A model generated the notes under the pieces. It had not been told where the DNA came from, made no database searches, and saw only the letters and a list, made by a program, of their open reading frames with translations. The translations under genes and the position numbers were made by a program. From positions 1 to 20,360 of the forward strand of contig JAEZZZ010000106.1 of the NCBI GenBank assembly GCA_023418255.1: a stretch of 20,360 bases of DNA, in the 5' to 3' direction. This document shows, in pieces, positions 8,315-14,750 of this stretch. This DNA is from Bacteroidota bacterium (lineage in GTDB: Bacteria > Bacteroidota > Bacteroidia > Bacteroidales > Dysgonomonadaceae). Numbering within the stretch: position 1 is the stretch's first letter; each line of letters opens with the position of its first letter.

Positions 8315-8327
8315 TGCTACCGCACTA
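8312..8327. terminator. Shared hairpin at the mltD / protease gene ends
   Basis: TAGTGC-TACC-GCACTA is a 6 bp stem with a 4 base loop. It contains the mltD stop (8312-8314) and overlaps the convergent protease stop (8317-8319). The plus strand continues GTATTTT. It is a likely bidirectional terminator built from the last bases of both genes. Confidence 0.55.
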
Positions 8328-10572
8328 GTATTTTCACGGACTTCTTCCCATCCGTTGTACTAACTCGCACAATATACATCCCGTGGATCAAGTGCGCCGC
8401 GGGATATGATAGCTGCATCGTATTTTTGTCGCCGTTACTCTCATGTACTTTTTGTCCCGTGACGTAAAACAACTCCCATCGTTGTATTTCGCGGTTGGCT
8501 TTTATAAAAATGCGCTTCACTTCATAGTTATAATACGCCTGCACTTGCAACCCTTTTGCTCCAGGGTCAATTACTTGTAAATTGCTTGATATGGTGTAGG
8601 GCACAATCATAAGAGAGGTATTCATTGGTTTTTCCGCATGTTTATCCGCTTTAACCCATTCACTACCGAACCTCATCCATGTTAAGCAGGGTGACGTTGA
8701 TTTAGCGCCACGCGGCACAATATTCAAGGCAGAAAATCCGTTTGCAACATCATTCGCTTCGCTATATGTAACATAAAACCTTTTGGGAACTTTCACAGGC
8801 ACACTAAAATGGATGTAATTTTCCGTTCGATACTCACTATTACGATTGCCTTCAACGAACGACTGATTTTCATAATATCGAAACACATAGGTATGTTTTT
8901 GCTCATGCAACAGCTGCGTCGGATACGCATCTCCCGCATAAACTTTTACATTAACATTCATCGTCTCCATCTGCCGAATAGGTGGCGACGAAATGAATAC
9001 TCCCGACAGCAGTGCTCCTTCCGAGAGATTAAACTCTTCACCAAATTCAACATACCCCATAGTATTGTTCGTTGCAAACATTGGGATGCTATTGTGCTTA
9101 GTCTGTTCGGGGGGCTCGTTCGTATTGTAATTGCGAATGCGAGTATATGGCGTTTTCAGATATGGATTGTAGCCTGACAACTGAGAGGTTGCAGTATTGG
9201 TGGGATCAAGATATGTTTTTAAGGAATTTGGATTTCCAAGCGATTCGGTTACATTCCATGCCTTGTGCAGCGACGCGTACACATCCGGCCCCTTCGGCGA
9301 GGAACAATAAGATTCTCCTCCGGTGAGAGTACCAACAATGCGTTTTCCCCTATCAAGCAATGGCGAACCTGAAGAACCACCTTCTGTGGCCCCCACATCC
9401 CAAGCACGAACGGCCCAATGTGATTGGGGCTTCATGTTGTATGGTGCCTCCGCCCCAAAAGTTGTTATTGAAAGAGCCTCTTTCTCAATCGCCACCTTTT
9501 TAACACCTCCATTAGGATGGTGAACACCATGAAATTCACCGACAGGATTGCTACTCACATCCCATCCTAAATAAAAAGGTTGATAATGAACGGGTGGTTT
9601 TTGTTTCAGCTTTAAAAGCGATATGTCATGTTTTTCATTTATCAAAACAGAATCGGCAGATGCCATTGTCATTTGTACCGGACCACGTATATCATCAGAA
9701 CATACCGGTGAATCGTAATGAAAAAAGGCAACCAGAGTGCCGGCAATAAAATCATATCGCCTATTTCTCAAAAACTGATAATTGTAATCTTTGTTTAAGC
9801 AATGTGTGGCCGTAAGTAAATAAGGCGTTCCATCCTCTGCTGTATTGTTTACAAGAGAGCCGGTGCAATAGGTAGTACCATTAATAATAAGAGTTAAAAC
9901 ACCACGTGCAGCCTCTTGGTCTTCCGGATAACAGACTACATTTGGATGACATTTTTGCGTTGGATCACGCGGTTCAAGAGCACGAAACAAACCTCGAAAA
10001 TCATGATTTACTTCCCCCACCTCTAATTCTCCTTTAAATGTGGCACCGACTGGTTCGTGATATTCAACAATGAGTTCGTCTCCGCCAATTGGTTGAACAG
10101 GAAGCATATTTAATTCTGTGTTGTTTTGTTCCGTGTACGACCCCAATATCTCGGTTTGGTCTGCATTGTACACAAAAACTTTTGCTCCTTGTGGCAAGCG
10201 ATATTTTGTAAACAAAATATTCAAAGAATAAGCACCTTTTGATCGAATACCTACTCGCCAAACACGTGCACCATCGGGACCAATAAATGTAACACCGGAA
10301 TTATCGGGACGCAGATGCACATGAAATTTATGCGCAAAAGTCAAGCTCCGAAACGATGCACCCGGCTGAGTTTCAGCTTTTCGAAGTTCTTCCATACTGT
10401 TTATAGAGGGCATATCTACAAAAAAATCAGCTGACAAAGCAGCGCGTGCCGGCGATGTGAGTGGAAGCGGTCTACCGCCATAACTGATTTGAGCCGAAAT
10501 TGTATTTGGAAAAATATATAAGAGAGTCAATGCAAGGAAGAAGCGTACAGATGTAAAAGAATCAAATTTCAT
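8317..10572 (-). CDS. Secreted Lys-C-like serine endopeptidase with T9SS sorting domain
   Basis: A 751-residue exported protease of the chymotrypsin/lysyl-endopeptidase fold. A signal peptide (about 1-28, ending ISAQ) is followed by a propeptide of roughly 180 residues. The catalytic domain (about 208-460) has His257 in LLTATHCLN, Asp316 in KHDISLLKL and Ser401 in TEGGSSGSPLLD. Paired cysteines (208, 214, 236, 258) fit the Achromobacter protease I pattern. Asp430 in GPDVYASLHKAW is placed like that enzyme's Asp225, so cleavage after lysine is likely (inference). A beta-rich region follows. The C-terminus (about 668-751, ending with GMYIVRVSTTDGKKSVKILVR) is a type A T9SS sorting domain, implying outer-membrane export and surface attachment or release. 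P. gingivalis PepK is a comparable enzyme. It stands alone with its own promoter. Confidence 0.92.
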   Translation of the reverse strand: MKFDSFTSVRFFLALTLLYIFPNTISAQISYGGRPLPLTSPARAALSADFFVDMPSINSMEELRKAETQPGASFRSLTFAHKFHVHLRPDNSGVTFIGPDGARVWRVGIRSKGAYSLNILFTKYRLPQGAKVFVYNADQTEILGSYTEQNNTELNMLPVQPIGGDELIVEYHEPVGATFKGELEVGEVNHDFRGLFRALEPRDPTQKCHPNVVCYPEDQEAARGVLTLIINGTTYCTGSLVNNTAEDGTPYLLTATHCLNKDYNYQFLRNRRYDFIAGTLVAFFHYDSPVCSDDIRGPVQMTMASADSVLINEKHDISLLKLKQKPPVHYQPFYLGWDVSSNPVGEFHGVHHPNGGVKKVAIEKEALSITTFGAEAPYNMKPQSHWAVRAWDVGATEGGSSGSPLLDRGKRIVGTLTGGESYCSSPKGPDVYASLHKAWNVTESLGNPNSLKTYLDPTNTATSQLSGYNPYLKTPYTRIRNYNTNEPPEQTKHNSIPMFATNNTMGYVEFGEEFNLSEGALLSGVFISSPPIRQMETMNVNVKVYAGDAYPTQLLHEQKHTYVFRYYENQSFVEGNRNSEYRTENYIHFSVPVKVPKRFYVTYSEANDVANGFSALNIVPRGAKSTSPCLTWMRFGSEWVKADKHAEKPMNTSLMIVPYTISSNLQVIDPGAKGLQVQAYYNYEVKRIFIKANREIQRWELFYVTGQKVHESNGDKNTMQLSYPAAHLIHGMYIVRVSTTDGKKSVKILVR

Positions 10573-10612
10573 AAAGAATCAGCATTTATCCGTTAAATAA
10601 ATTTAGAATGTA

Positions 10613-10620
10613 CAAATGTA
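10613..10620 (-). promoter_or_regulatory. Protease gene promoter, -7 element TACATTTG
   Basis: The minus strand reads TACATTTG, an exact TAnnTTTG, 40 bases upstream of the ATG at 10572. The -33 element is weak. It sits back to back with the TIGR02757 promoter. Confidence 0.55.
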
Positions 10621-10642
10621 AGACGATTTTAAGAAATTAACG

Positions 10643-10650
10643 TACTTTTG
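10643..10650 (+). promoter_or_regulatory. TIGR02757 gene promoter, -7 element TACTTTTG
   Basis: TACTTTTG matches TAnnTTTG and ends 21 bases before the ATG at 10672. Its position makes an upstream TTG start at 10648 very unlikely, since that codon lies inside the promoter. Confidence 0.6.
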
Positions 10651-10671
10651 TGTAAAATATTCATCAAAAGC

Positions 10672-11454
10672 ATGTACACCAACCAAGAAAAGTTGAGAAC
10701 TTTTCTCGACAAAAAAACAGAATATTACAACAAACCTTCATTTATTGAGAATGATCCTATTTTTATACCACATCAGTTTTCATTGAAACAAGATATTGAA
10801 ATCATGGGATTTTTCGCCGCCATTCTGGCATGGGGATTGCGCAAAACCATTATCAGCAAATGCTTAGAGTTGGCAGAGCGATTTGGAAACCGCCCGTATG
10901 AATTTGTGACACAATGCACCGATTCAGATTTAAAAGAGGTGCTCGGATTCAAACATCGTACATTCAACGACACCGACCTATTGTATTTGTTGGATTTTCT
11001 AAAACGACACTACCACGACTTCGAATCGCTGGAAGATGCTTTTATACCGACATCAGGATTTATCGATATAGAAAATTCGCTTATATTTTTCGAAAACTAT
11101 TTTTTCGCCCATCTCAATGCGCCCAAACGCACACGAAAACACATCCCAACGCCAGCACGCAAATCAGCATGTAAACGGCTAAACATGTATCTACGCTGGA
11201 TGGTAAGAAAAGACAACAATGGGGTAGATTTTGGCATTTGGACAAAAATTCCTCAAAAAGAACTTATATGCCCCATCGACTTGCACGTAGAGAGAACAGC
11301 TCGGCACTTAGGATTGCTCAAACGCAAACAAATTGATTGGCTGGCAGCCATGGAGCTGACAGAAAATCTTCGATTTTTAAATGCGGAAGACCCTGTAAAA
11401 TATGACTTTGCCCTTTTTGGCCTTTCCATAGAGAACAATTTTAAATCGGAATAA
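10672..11454 (+). CDS. TIGR02757 (DUF2400) family protein
   Basis: A 260-residue cytosolic protein of a conserved family of unknown function that is common in Bacteroidetes. I chose the ATG at 10672 (MYTNQEKL) because a TTG start 24 bases upstream would lie in the promoter. Recognisable parts are the NDPIFIPHQF segment (27-36), GFFAAILAWGLRKTI (46-60) and the C-terminal half with CPIDLHVERTARHLGL (200-215) and AEDPVKYDFALFGLSI (238-253). The P-(I/V)-D-x-H-V motif recalls the active-site region of helix-hairpin-helix DNA glycosylases, so a DNA-related role is conceivable, but this is only a resemblance. It has no signal peptide and no membrane segment. It is monocistronic, between the protease promoter and tRNA-Pro. 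Confidence 0.87.
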   Translation: MYTNQEKLRTFLDKKTEYYNKPSFIENDPIFIPHQFSLKQDIEIMGFFAAILAWGLRKTIISKCLELAERFGNRPYEFVTQCTDSDLKEVLGFKHRTFNDTDLLYLLDFLKRHYHDFESLEDAFIPTSGFIDIENSLIFFENYFFAHLNAPKRTRKHIPTPARKSACKRLNMYLRWMVRKDNNGVDFGIWTKIPQKELICPIDLHVERTARHLGLLKRKQIDWLAAMELTENLRFLNAEDPVKYDFALFGLSIENNFKSE

Positions 11455-11476
11455 AAGAATAAAAAAATTTAAAAGT

Positions 11477-11507
11477 TTTGAGAATAGAAGAATAAATTGT
11501 ACTTTTG
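11477..11507 (+). promoter_or_regulatory. tRNA-Pro promoter
   Basis: TTTG (11477-11480), 19 bases, then TACTTTTG (11500-11507) give a full match to the Bacteroidetes promoter consensus. The -7 element ends 25 bases before the tRNA. Confidence 0.75.
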
Positions 11508-11532
11508 TGACCACGTTTTACGAAATGAGTTT

Positions 11533-11607
11533 CGGGGTGTAGCACAGTCCGGTTAGTGTGCCTGCTTTGGGAGCAGGAGGTCCCAGGTTCGAATCCTGGT
11601 ACCCCGA
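11533..11607 (+). tRNA. tRNA-Pro (anticodon UGG)
   Basis: A complete cloverleaf of 75 bases. The acceptor arm CGGGGTG pairs with TACCCCG (one G-T pair). The anticodon stem CCTGC/GCAGG holds the loop TTTGGGA with anticodon TGG at 11568-11570. The T arm is CCAGG-TTCGAAT-CCTGG. The discriminator is A and no CCA is encoded. A recombinase stub lies 200 bases downstream, so this tRNA may have been an integration target. Confidence 0.97.
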
Positions 11608-11643
11608 CGAACTTTAAAAAGCTAAATATTAGCGAAATGAATT

Positions 11644-11680
11644 AAAAGCGAGTTGGTGCAATTTTGTGCCCCTCGCTTTT
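11644..11680 (+). terminator. Intrinsic terminator after tRNA-Pro
   Basis: Arms AAAAGCGAG (11644-11652) and CTCGCTTTT (11672-11680) pair perfectly over 9 bp around a 19 base loop. The second arm runs into TT, giving a T tract of six bases. Confidence 0.7.
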
Positions 11681-11736
11681 TTCGCTTAAAAATAGCCTTA
11701 TTTTCCGCTATTAAAAGCAAATAAGCACTCATTTTT

Positions 11737-11758
11737 CTTTGAAATATCTTTGAAATAT
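11737..11758. repeat. Two tandem 11 bp repeats before the recombinase stub
   Basis: CTTTGAAATAT occurs twice in tandem, followed by a partial third unit (CTTCGA). Such short direct repeats near an integrase start can be arm-type binding sites (inference). They also contain the -7 element below. Confidence 0.5.
11745..11752 (+). promoter_or_regulatory. Possible recombinase promoter, -7 element TATCTTTG
   Basis: TATCTTTG matches TAnnTTTG and spans the junction of the two 11 bp repeats, 62 bases before the recombinase ATG. The -33 element is not clear. Confidence 0.4.
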
Positions 11759-11814
11759 CTTCGATGAAGGTCGCAAAATTGATTTTGTGTATAACTATTT
11801 AAAACAAAATCGAA

Positions 11815-12033
11815 ATGGCAACTTTTAAACCTATCGTTTTTAAGACGAAAAATCACATAAAATCCGATGGTACGACTAATATCAAAATTCGGGTCTATCA
11901 CAACAAAGAATCACAATATATACCTACCGATTATTATGTAGAGCCTTCATTTATGTGCGATGATGGCACAATAAACACACTTTATCCGGAAGCAGATTTG
12001 TTTAATTTTGAATTAGGTGAAATAATACAGAGC
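11815..12033 (+). pseudogene. Tyrosine recombinase (integrase), N-terminal stub
   Basis: About 73 codons (MATFKPIVFKTKNH...) resemble the N-terminal arm-type DNA-binding domain of Bacteroidetes tyrosine recombinases: a beta-rich stretch with IKIRVYHNKESQYIPTDYYV followed by the start of the linker. The frame is cut at 12033, exactly where the IS66 inverted repeat begins. Its next 26 codons are IS sequence, ending at 12114. The core-binding and catalytic domains (R-H-R-Y residues) are absent and were not found right of the IS. It cannot be an active integrase, but it marks a former integrated element next to tRNA-Pro. Confidence 0.72.
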
Positions 12034-12055
12034 GTAAGCATCCCAAATCTGCCGT
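12034..12055 (+). repeat. IS66 left inverted repeat
   Basis: Starts GTAAGCATCCCAAATC. It matches the reverse complement of 13060-13081 at 18 of 22 positions (differences at positions 2, 5, 17 and 18). Confidence 0.75.
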
Positions 12056-12101
12056 CTTTTAGTTCTCCCTCGTTTTTTCGATCTTTGCCGAAAAAAATGA
12101 A

Positions 12102-12448
12102 ATGTTTAGTTTAAATGAAAGCAATCGGTTTGTGTTGTGTATGCAAGGCGTTGATTTGCGTAAGAGCATAGACGGTTTGTGCGGATGTATCGGGCAACTG
12201 TCTTTACTCCCTACGAGCGGCGATGTTTACGTGTTTGTGAATAAAAATCGCAATACGATGAAGTTGGTTCATTGGGAGCGTAGCGGTTTTGTGATTTACC
12301 ATAAACGTTTGGAGTCGGGTCGTCTCAGCCATAAAATTTTTCAAGAAAAGGAGAGTGTTTTGGGCTTCTTCAATGGGATGAATTACTGCTTTTAATTGAA
12401 GGAATCAGTCCAAAAACAAAGCGAAGAAAAGGGTATAATTTGAAGTAA
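12102..12448 (+). pseudogene. tnpB: IS66 accessory protein TnpB (Orf2), frameshifted
   Basis: The start MFSLNESNRFVLCMQG-VDLRKSIDGL and the block FVNKNRNTMKLVHWERSGFVIYHKRLE are diagnostic of IS66 TnpB, a small accessory protein of about 115 residues. The reading frame is lost near 12360-12370. The correct C-terminus continues in another frame (LQWDELLLLIEGISPKTKRR, then KGYNLK) to a stop at 12446-12448. In the original frame the protein ends early, at 12395. One base lost or two gained would explain it. Confidence 0.85.
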
Positions 12449-12512
12449 AAAAAAAGAAAAAACAGGTTGAGTCATTTGCATATATGCTAATATACACAAT
12501 AATTATAGGACG

Positions 12513-12998
12513 ACGACTCAAGCTGACGGTTATGCCACTTACAGCATACACGAAGACAAACAGGGAGTTCTTCCTTTTGGTTGTATGGCGCACGTAAGAC
12601 GAAAGTTTGAAACGGCTCTGCAAAGCATATCCCATACTCCGCCAAATGGAAGAATGGATGAAAACCGCCATAAGTAAATGTACGCCCAAAAGTTCGCTCG
12701 GCAAAGCCATCAGTTATGCTTTCGGTATGAGGCCACGTATCAGCAGATATTGCAAGGAGGGATATTACCAAATCGACAACAATGGGATCGAAAATGCCAT
12801 TCGCCCCATTGTCTTGAGACGCAAGAACAATCTTTTCTCGGGAAACGACAGCGTCGCGGAGGACAACTGCATATGCTACACACTTATATCGGCAGCTGTC
12901 TGCAAGCCGGTGTTAAACCTCACCGATGGCTTACTTCAACATTGGAGAAAATCCCTAATCTGAAAAGCCCAATCGTTCGTAAAGAACTTCTCCATTAA
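12513..12998 (+). pseudogene. tnpC: IS66 transposase TnpC, deleted and frameshifted remnant
   Basis: Three pieces of the DDE transposase are readable. A: about 12516-12617 (QADGYATY, FGCMAHVRRKFETAL). B: about 12620-12890 in another frame (KAYPILRQMEEWM, PKSSLGKAISYAF, then IDNNGIENAIRPIVLRRKNN). C: back in the first frame to a stop at 12996-12998 (TYIGSCLQAGVKPHRWL, LEKIP). B retains the ENAIRP motif that carries the last catalytic Glu. Most of the N-terminal half, and the stretch between A and B (usually 100 or more residues), are missing. It is clearly inactive. Confidence 0.85.
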
Positions 12999-13059
12999 AG
13001 ATTATTTTATACACAAAAAGCCCGATAATCCGATACCCTGTTCCGGAAATTTCCCAAGC

Positions 13060-13081
13060 ACGGTTGATTTGGGATGGTTGC
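13060..13081 (-). repeat. IS66 right inverted repeat
   Basis: Read on the minus strand it starts GCAACCATCCCAAATC. It ends 62 bases after the transposase stop, a spacing normal for the family. Confidence 0.7.
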
Positions 13082-13106
13082 GTTCTCCTCCGTTTTCTCG
13101 GCTGAA

Positions 13107-13136
13107 TTGTGTGCGAGAAAATCATCCCTATTTTTG
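13107..13136 (+). promoter_or_regulatory. Possible rightward promoter
   Basis: TTG (13107-13109), 19 bases, TATTTTTG (13129-13136). No gene follows on this strand. If active it would make a transcript antisense to the small RNA unit. Confidence 0.3.
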
Positions 13137-13266
13137 CTGCAAGAAAAAAGTGGACACGAATGATTGCAAATGCTGATAAGGTGAGTTTTGCATCAATTCC
13201 CGTTTTTGTTTATGTGAATTAATATGGCGGAAAGCATTTGCTGTGTATATGGCAATAAAGTTGCTA

Positions 13267-13337
13267 TAAAAAAGAAATGGTTGTCTCACGACAACCAATC
13301 TCCATTGTTAACCTTAAATCTAATACCATGAAAAACA
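13267..13337 (-). ncRNA. Candidate small RNA, about 70 nt
   Basis: A leftward transcription unit is readable from the sequence alone. A full consensus promoter (13343-13374) is followed by about 70 bases ending in a 7 bp hairpin and a run of six T residues (terminator 13279-13296 plus tail). No gene lies between promoter and terminator. An ATG at 13329 opens a 21-codon frame to 13264, but it runs through the terminator stem and is unlikely to be translated as such. The unit lies beyond the 3' end of the leftward FemAB-like gene (13546), so the hairpin could also end that gene's message; the internal promoter argues for a separate RNA. The exact 5' end is estimated. Confidence 0.5.
13279..13296 (-). 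terminator. Intrinsic terminator of the small RNA unit
   Basis: GGTTGTC and GACAACC form a perfect 7 bp stem with a 4 base loop. On the minus strand it is followed by ATTTCTTTTTTATAG; on the plus strand no T tract follows, so the direction is clear. Confidence 0.75.
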
Positions 13338-13342
13338 CGTTG

Positions 13343-13374
13343 CAAAGATATATTTAAAATTTATTATTCACAAA
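13343..13374 (-). promoter_or_regulatory. Consensus promoter of the small RNA unit
   Basis: On the minus strand TTTG (13371-13374), 20 bases, TATCTTTG (13343-13350). This fully matches the Bacteroidetes consensus and points into a region with no protein gene. Confidence 0.65.
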
Positions 13375-13545
13375 TATTCAGCAAATAAAGAGGGTGTAAA
13401 TTATGAATTTTTAACCGTATGCATGGATTTTAATCATATATTCGTGCATTGTTTCAATTTATTAGCATGAAAATTTCCTAAAGTTCTACTTTTTCTCTTT
13501 CGATAGAAGATGAGGAGTTAAAAATAACAGAACAGCAAGAACAAA

Positions 13546-14529
13546 TCAATCGTATATCTTTTTAGCAAAAAAATTAAGCAATCGCCAATTGAAACGATAC
13601 CAGCGCCGTGTCGCTTTTTGTATCCCTCCAAATTGCAACAGAAAACGGGGACGACCGGTGTTCTTATTTAGGAAACCGGCATCAAGAAAATCAAAATATT
13701 CAAATCCCTCTTTTGCACATTTCTCCATTGCAGAATATATTGTAAAAACTGAGGGATAAATGTGCGGATAGGATTTATTTTTTCCCCAATCGTAAAGGCA
13801 AAATACTCTATTCCCTTGAAATCCTAGCATGATCCCGCCAATTATCTTTTCTTGGTAGCGTGTTAACAAAATGGTGCCTTTACCACTTTTTACGTAAAAC
13901 CGATAAAAGTTTTCAAAAAAAGTGTATGGAGGAAATCGTTTGATGATTTTTTTGTTTTTTGCTTTTTCGATCAAACGATATATTTCAGGCAATCTATCGT
14001 CAGATGATAATTCTTCCAAAACAACCCCTTTGCGAATTGCTTTGTTAACTTGGTTTCTCCGCGTTCCGGAAAGTCGACTCCATACTTTGCGTTTGCGTTG
14101 CAACGAATTTCGAATATTGATCCACTTAATTGAGTAGAAATGGTTCTCTCTAAACCCTTTATAGCCAAAAATAGCATCATTAAGGTTACGGTATTCGATA
14201 AAGAAAACTTTATTCTTTATCTCGTCTACGAGATGAGTAATCAGTTGATAAAAAACCTCAATCTTTGAGTATCTGTCACTATAAAACGCAGGTTGTTGTG
14301 AAATGTAGCACCGCTTGAAAAAGGAGCCATGTAAAAATCGATTGATGCGCATGATAACAGCAAACATGGCTGCAATTGGTTTTTCCTCATCAAATGCGAC
14401 GAGCATCATTGGTTGGTAGTACGAAATATCGCGACACCAATCGAATGATATCGTGTAATGAAAAAAGTGTATTTCCTCTAACGGTGGAAGATCTTCTTTC
14501 CGATAATATGATTTTATGATGTATTCCAC
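13546..14529 (-). CDS. FemAB/GNAT-like acyl or aminoacyl transferase
   Basis: A 327-residue protein of the GNAT superfamily, closest in look to the FemAB-like and Acetyltransf_6 (BioF2-like) group. Members transfer acyl or aminoacyl groups to cell-wall precursors, lipids or proteins. Marks are two GNAT-like halves, the WSRLSGTRRNQVNKAIRKGV segment (150-169) that is typical where these proteins bind the donor, and KGTILLTRYQEKIIGGIMLGF (217-237) followed by the YDWGKN and EYFDFLDAG blocks (246-251, 277-285). No signal peptide or clear membrane segment is seen. The start is GTG at 14529: the nearest upstream ATG runs into an in-frame stop, and the -7 element gives a leader of about 30 bases. 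It is divergent from the GT2-pyrC pair. Substrate unknown. Confidence 0.75.
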   Translation of the reverse strand: MEYIIKSYYRKEDLPPLEEIHFFHYTISFDWCRDISYYQPMMLVAFDEEKPIAAMFAVIMRINRFLHGSFFKRCYISQQPAFYSDRYSKIEVFYQLITHLVDEIKNKVFFIEYRNLNDAIFGYKGFRENHFYSIKWINIRNSLQRKRKVWSRLSGTRRNQVNKAIRKGVVLEELSSDDRLPEIYRLIEKAKNKKIIKRFPPYTFFENFYRFYVKSGKGTILLTRYQEKIIGGIMLGFQGNRVFCLYDWGKNKSYPHIYPSVFTIYSAMEKCAKEGFEYFDFLDAGFLNKNTGRPRFLLQFGGIQKATRRWYRFNWRLLNFFAKKIYD

Positions 14530-14566
14530 AGCAGTGAAAAAATTTCGTTACCCCAGCATTGAAGTA

Positions 14567-14574
14567 CAAATCTA
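14567..14574 (-). promoter_or_regulatory. FemAB-like gene promoter, -7 element TAGATTTG
   Basis: The minus strand reads TAGATTTG, matching TAnnTTTG, 38 bases upstream of the GTG start. This supports that start over a longer protein. No clear -33 element. Confidence 0.5.
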
Positions 14575-14725
14575 CATGATTTTTTTCAAAAAACCATGCA
14601 GACAGATGAAAACGTTACGTTATTGATTAAGCCGCGCTTTTCTAGCAATTCGTAAAAGAATTAATTTAAGAACTGTTTTTGGGGAATAAACTAAATTATT
14701 TTTTCATATATCGCATTTAATTTTG

Positions 14726-14733
14726 TACTTTTG
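14726..14733 (+). promoter_or_regulatory. GT2-pyrC promoter, -7 element TACTTTTG
   Basis: TACTTTTG matches TAnnTTTG and ends 17 bases before the ATG at 14751. A TTTC at 14702-14705, 20 bases upstream, could serve as a weak -33 element. Confidence 0.6.
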
Positions 14734-14750
14734 ATAAAATTTTAAATTCT

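Larger units (their letters stand above)
12034..13081 (+). mobile_element. IS66 family element, internally deleted remnant
   Basis: Both ends are recognisable as imperfect 22 bp inverted repeats (12034-12055 and 13060-13081, 18 of 22 matching). The left end begins GTAAGC, as IS66 elements typically do. Only about 1,050 bp lie between them, against about 2.5 kb for a complete element. Inside are a frameshifted tnpB and scattered pieces of the tnpC transposase; tnpA and the tnpC catalytic core are gone. No 8 bp target duplication is visible (left flank TACAGAGC, right flank GTTCTCCT), so at least one flank was lost after insertion. Confidence 0.8.
13082..13545. other. Gene-free region right of the IS66 remnant
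   Basis: No protein gene of normal length is visible. It holds a possible rightward promoter (13107-13136), the minus-strand small RNA unit (13267-13374) and A/T-rich filler. A 17 base stretch at 13470-13486 nearly repeats the sequence at 19622-19637 by the IS30 element. A 23-codon open tail (about 13488-13557) resembles nothing certain. Confidence 0.5.

Noticed and set aside
10648..10671. TTG start for the TIGR02757 protein
   Set aside because: The codon lies inside the -7 element TACTTTTG, and the next ATG gives the expected family start.
12405..12771. Two leftward open frames of 94-101 codons over the IS66 remnant
   Set aside because: They are antisense to tnpB/tnpC pieces and resemble no protein.
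13224..13331. A rightward 35-codon frame through the small RNA region
   Set aside because: It runs through the terminator hairpin, is rich in unrelated residues and lacks family resemblance; no support beyond being open.
13488..13557. A short acidic, Gln-rich open tail (SIEDEELKITEQQEQINRIS)
   Set aside because: It could be the end of a lost gene, but it has no start, is only 23 codons and cannot be told from chance.
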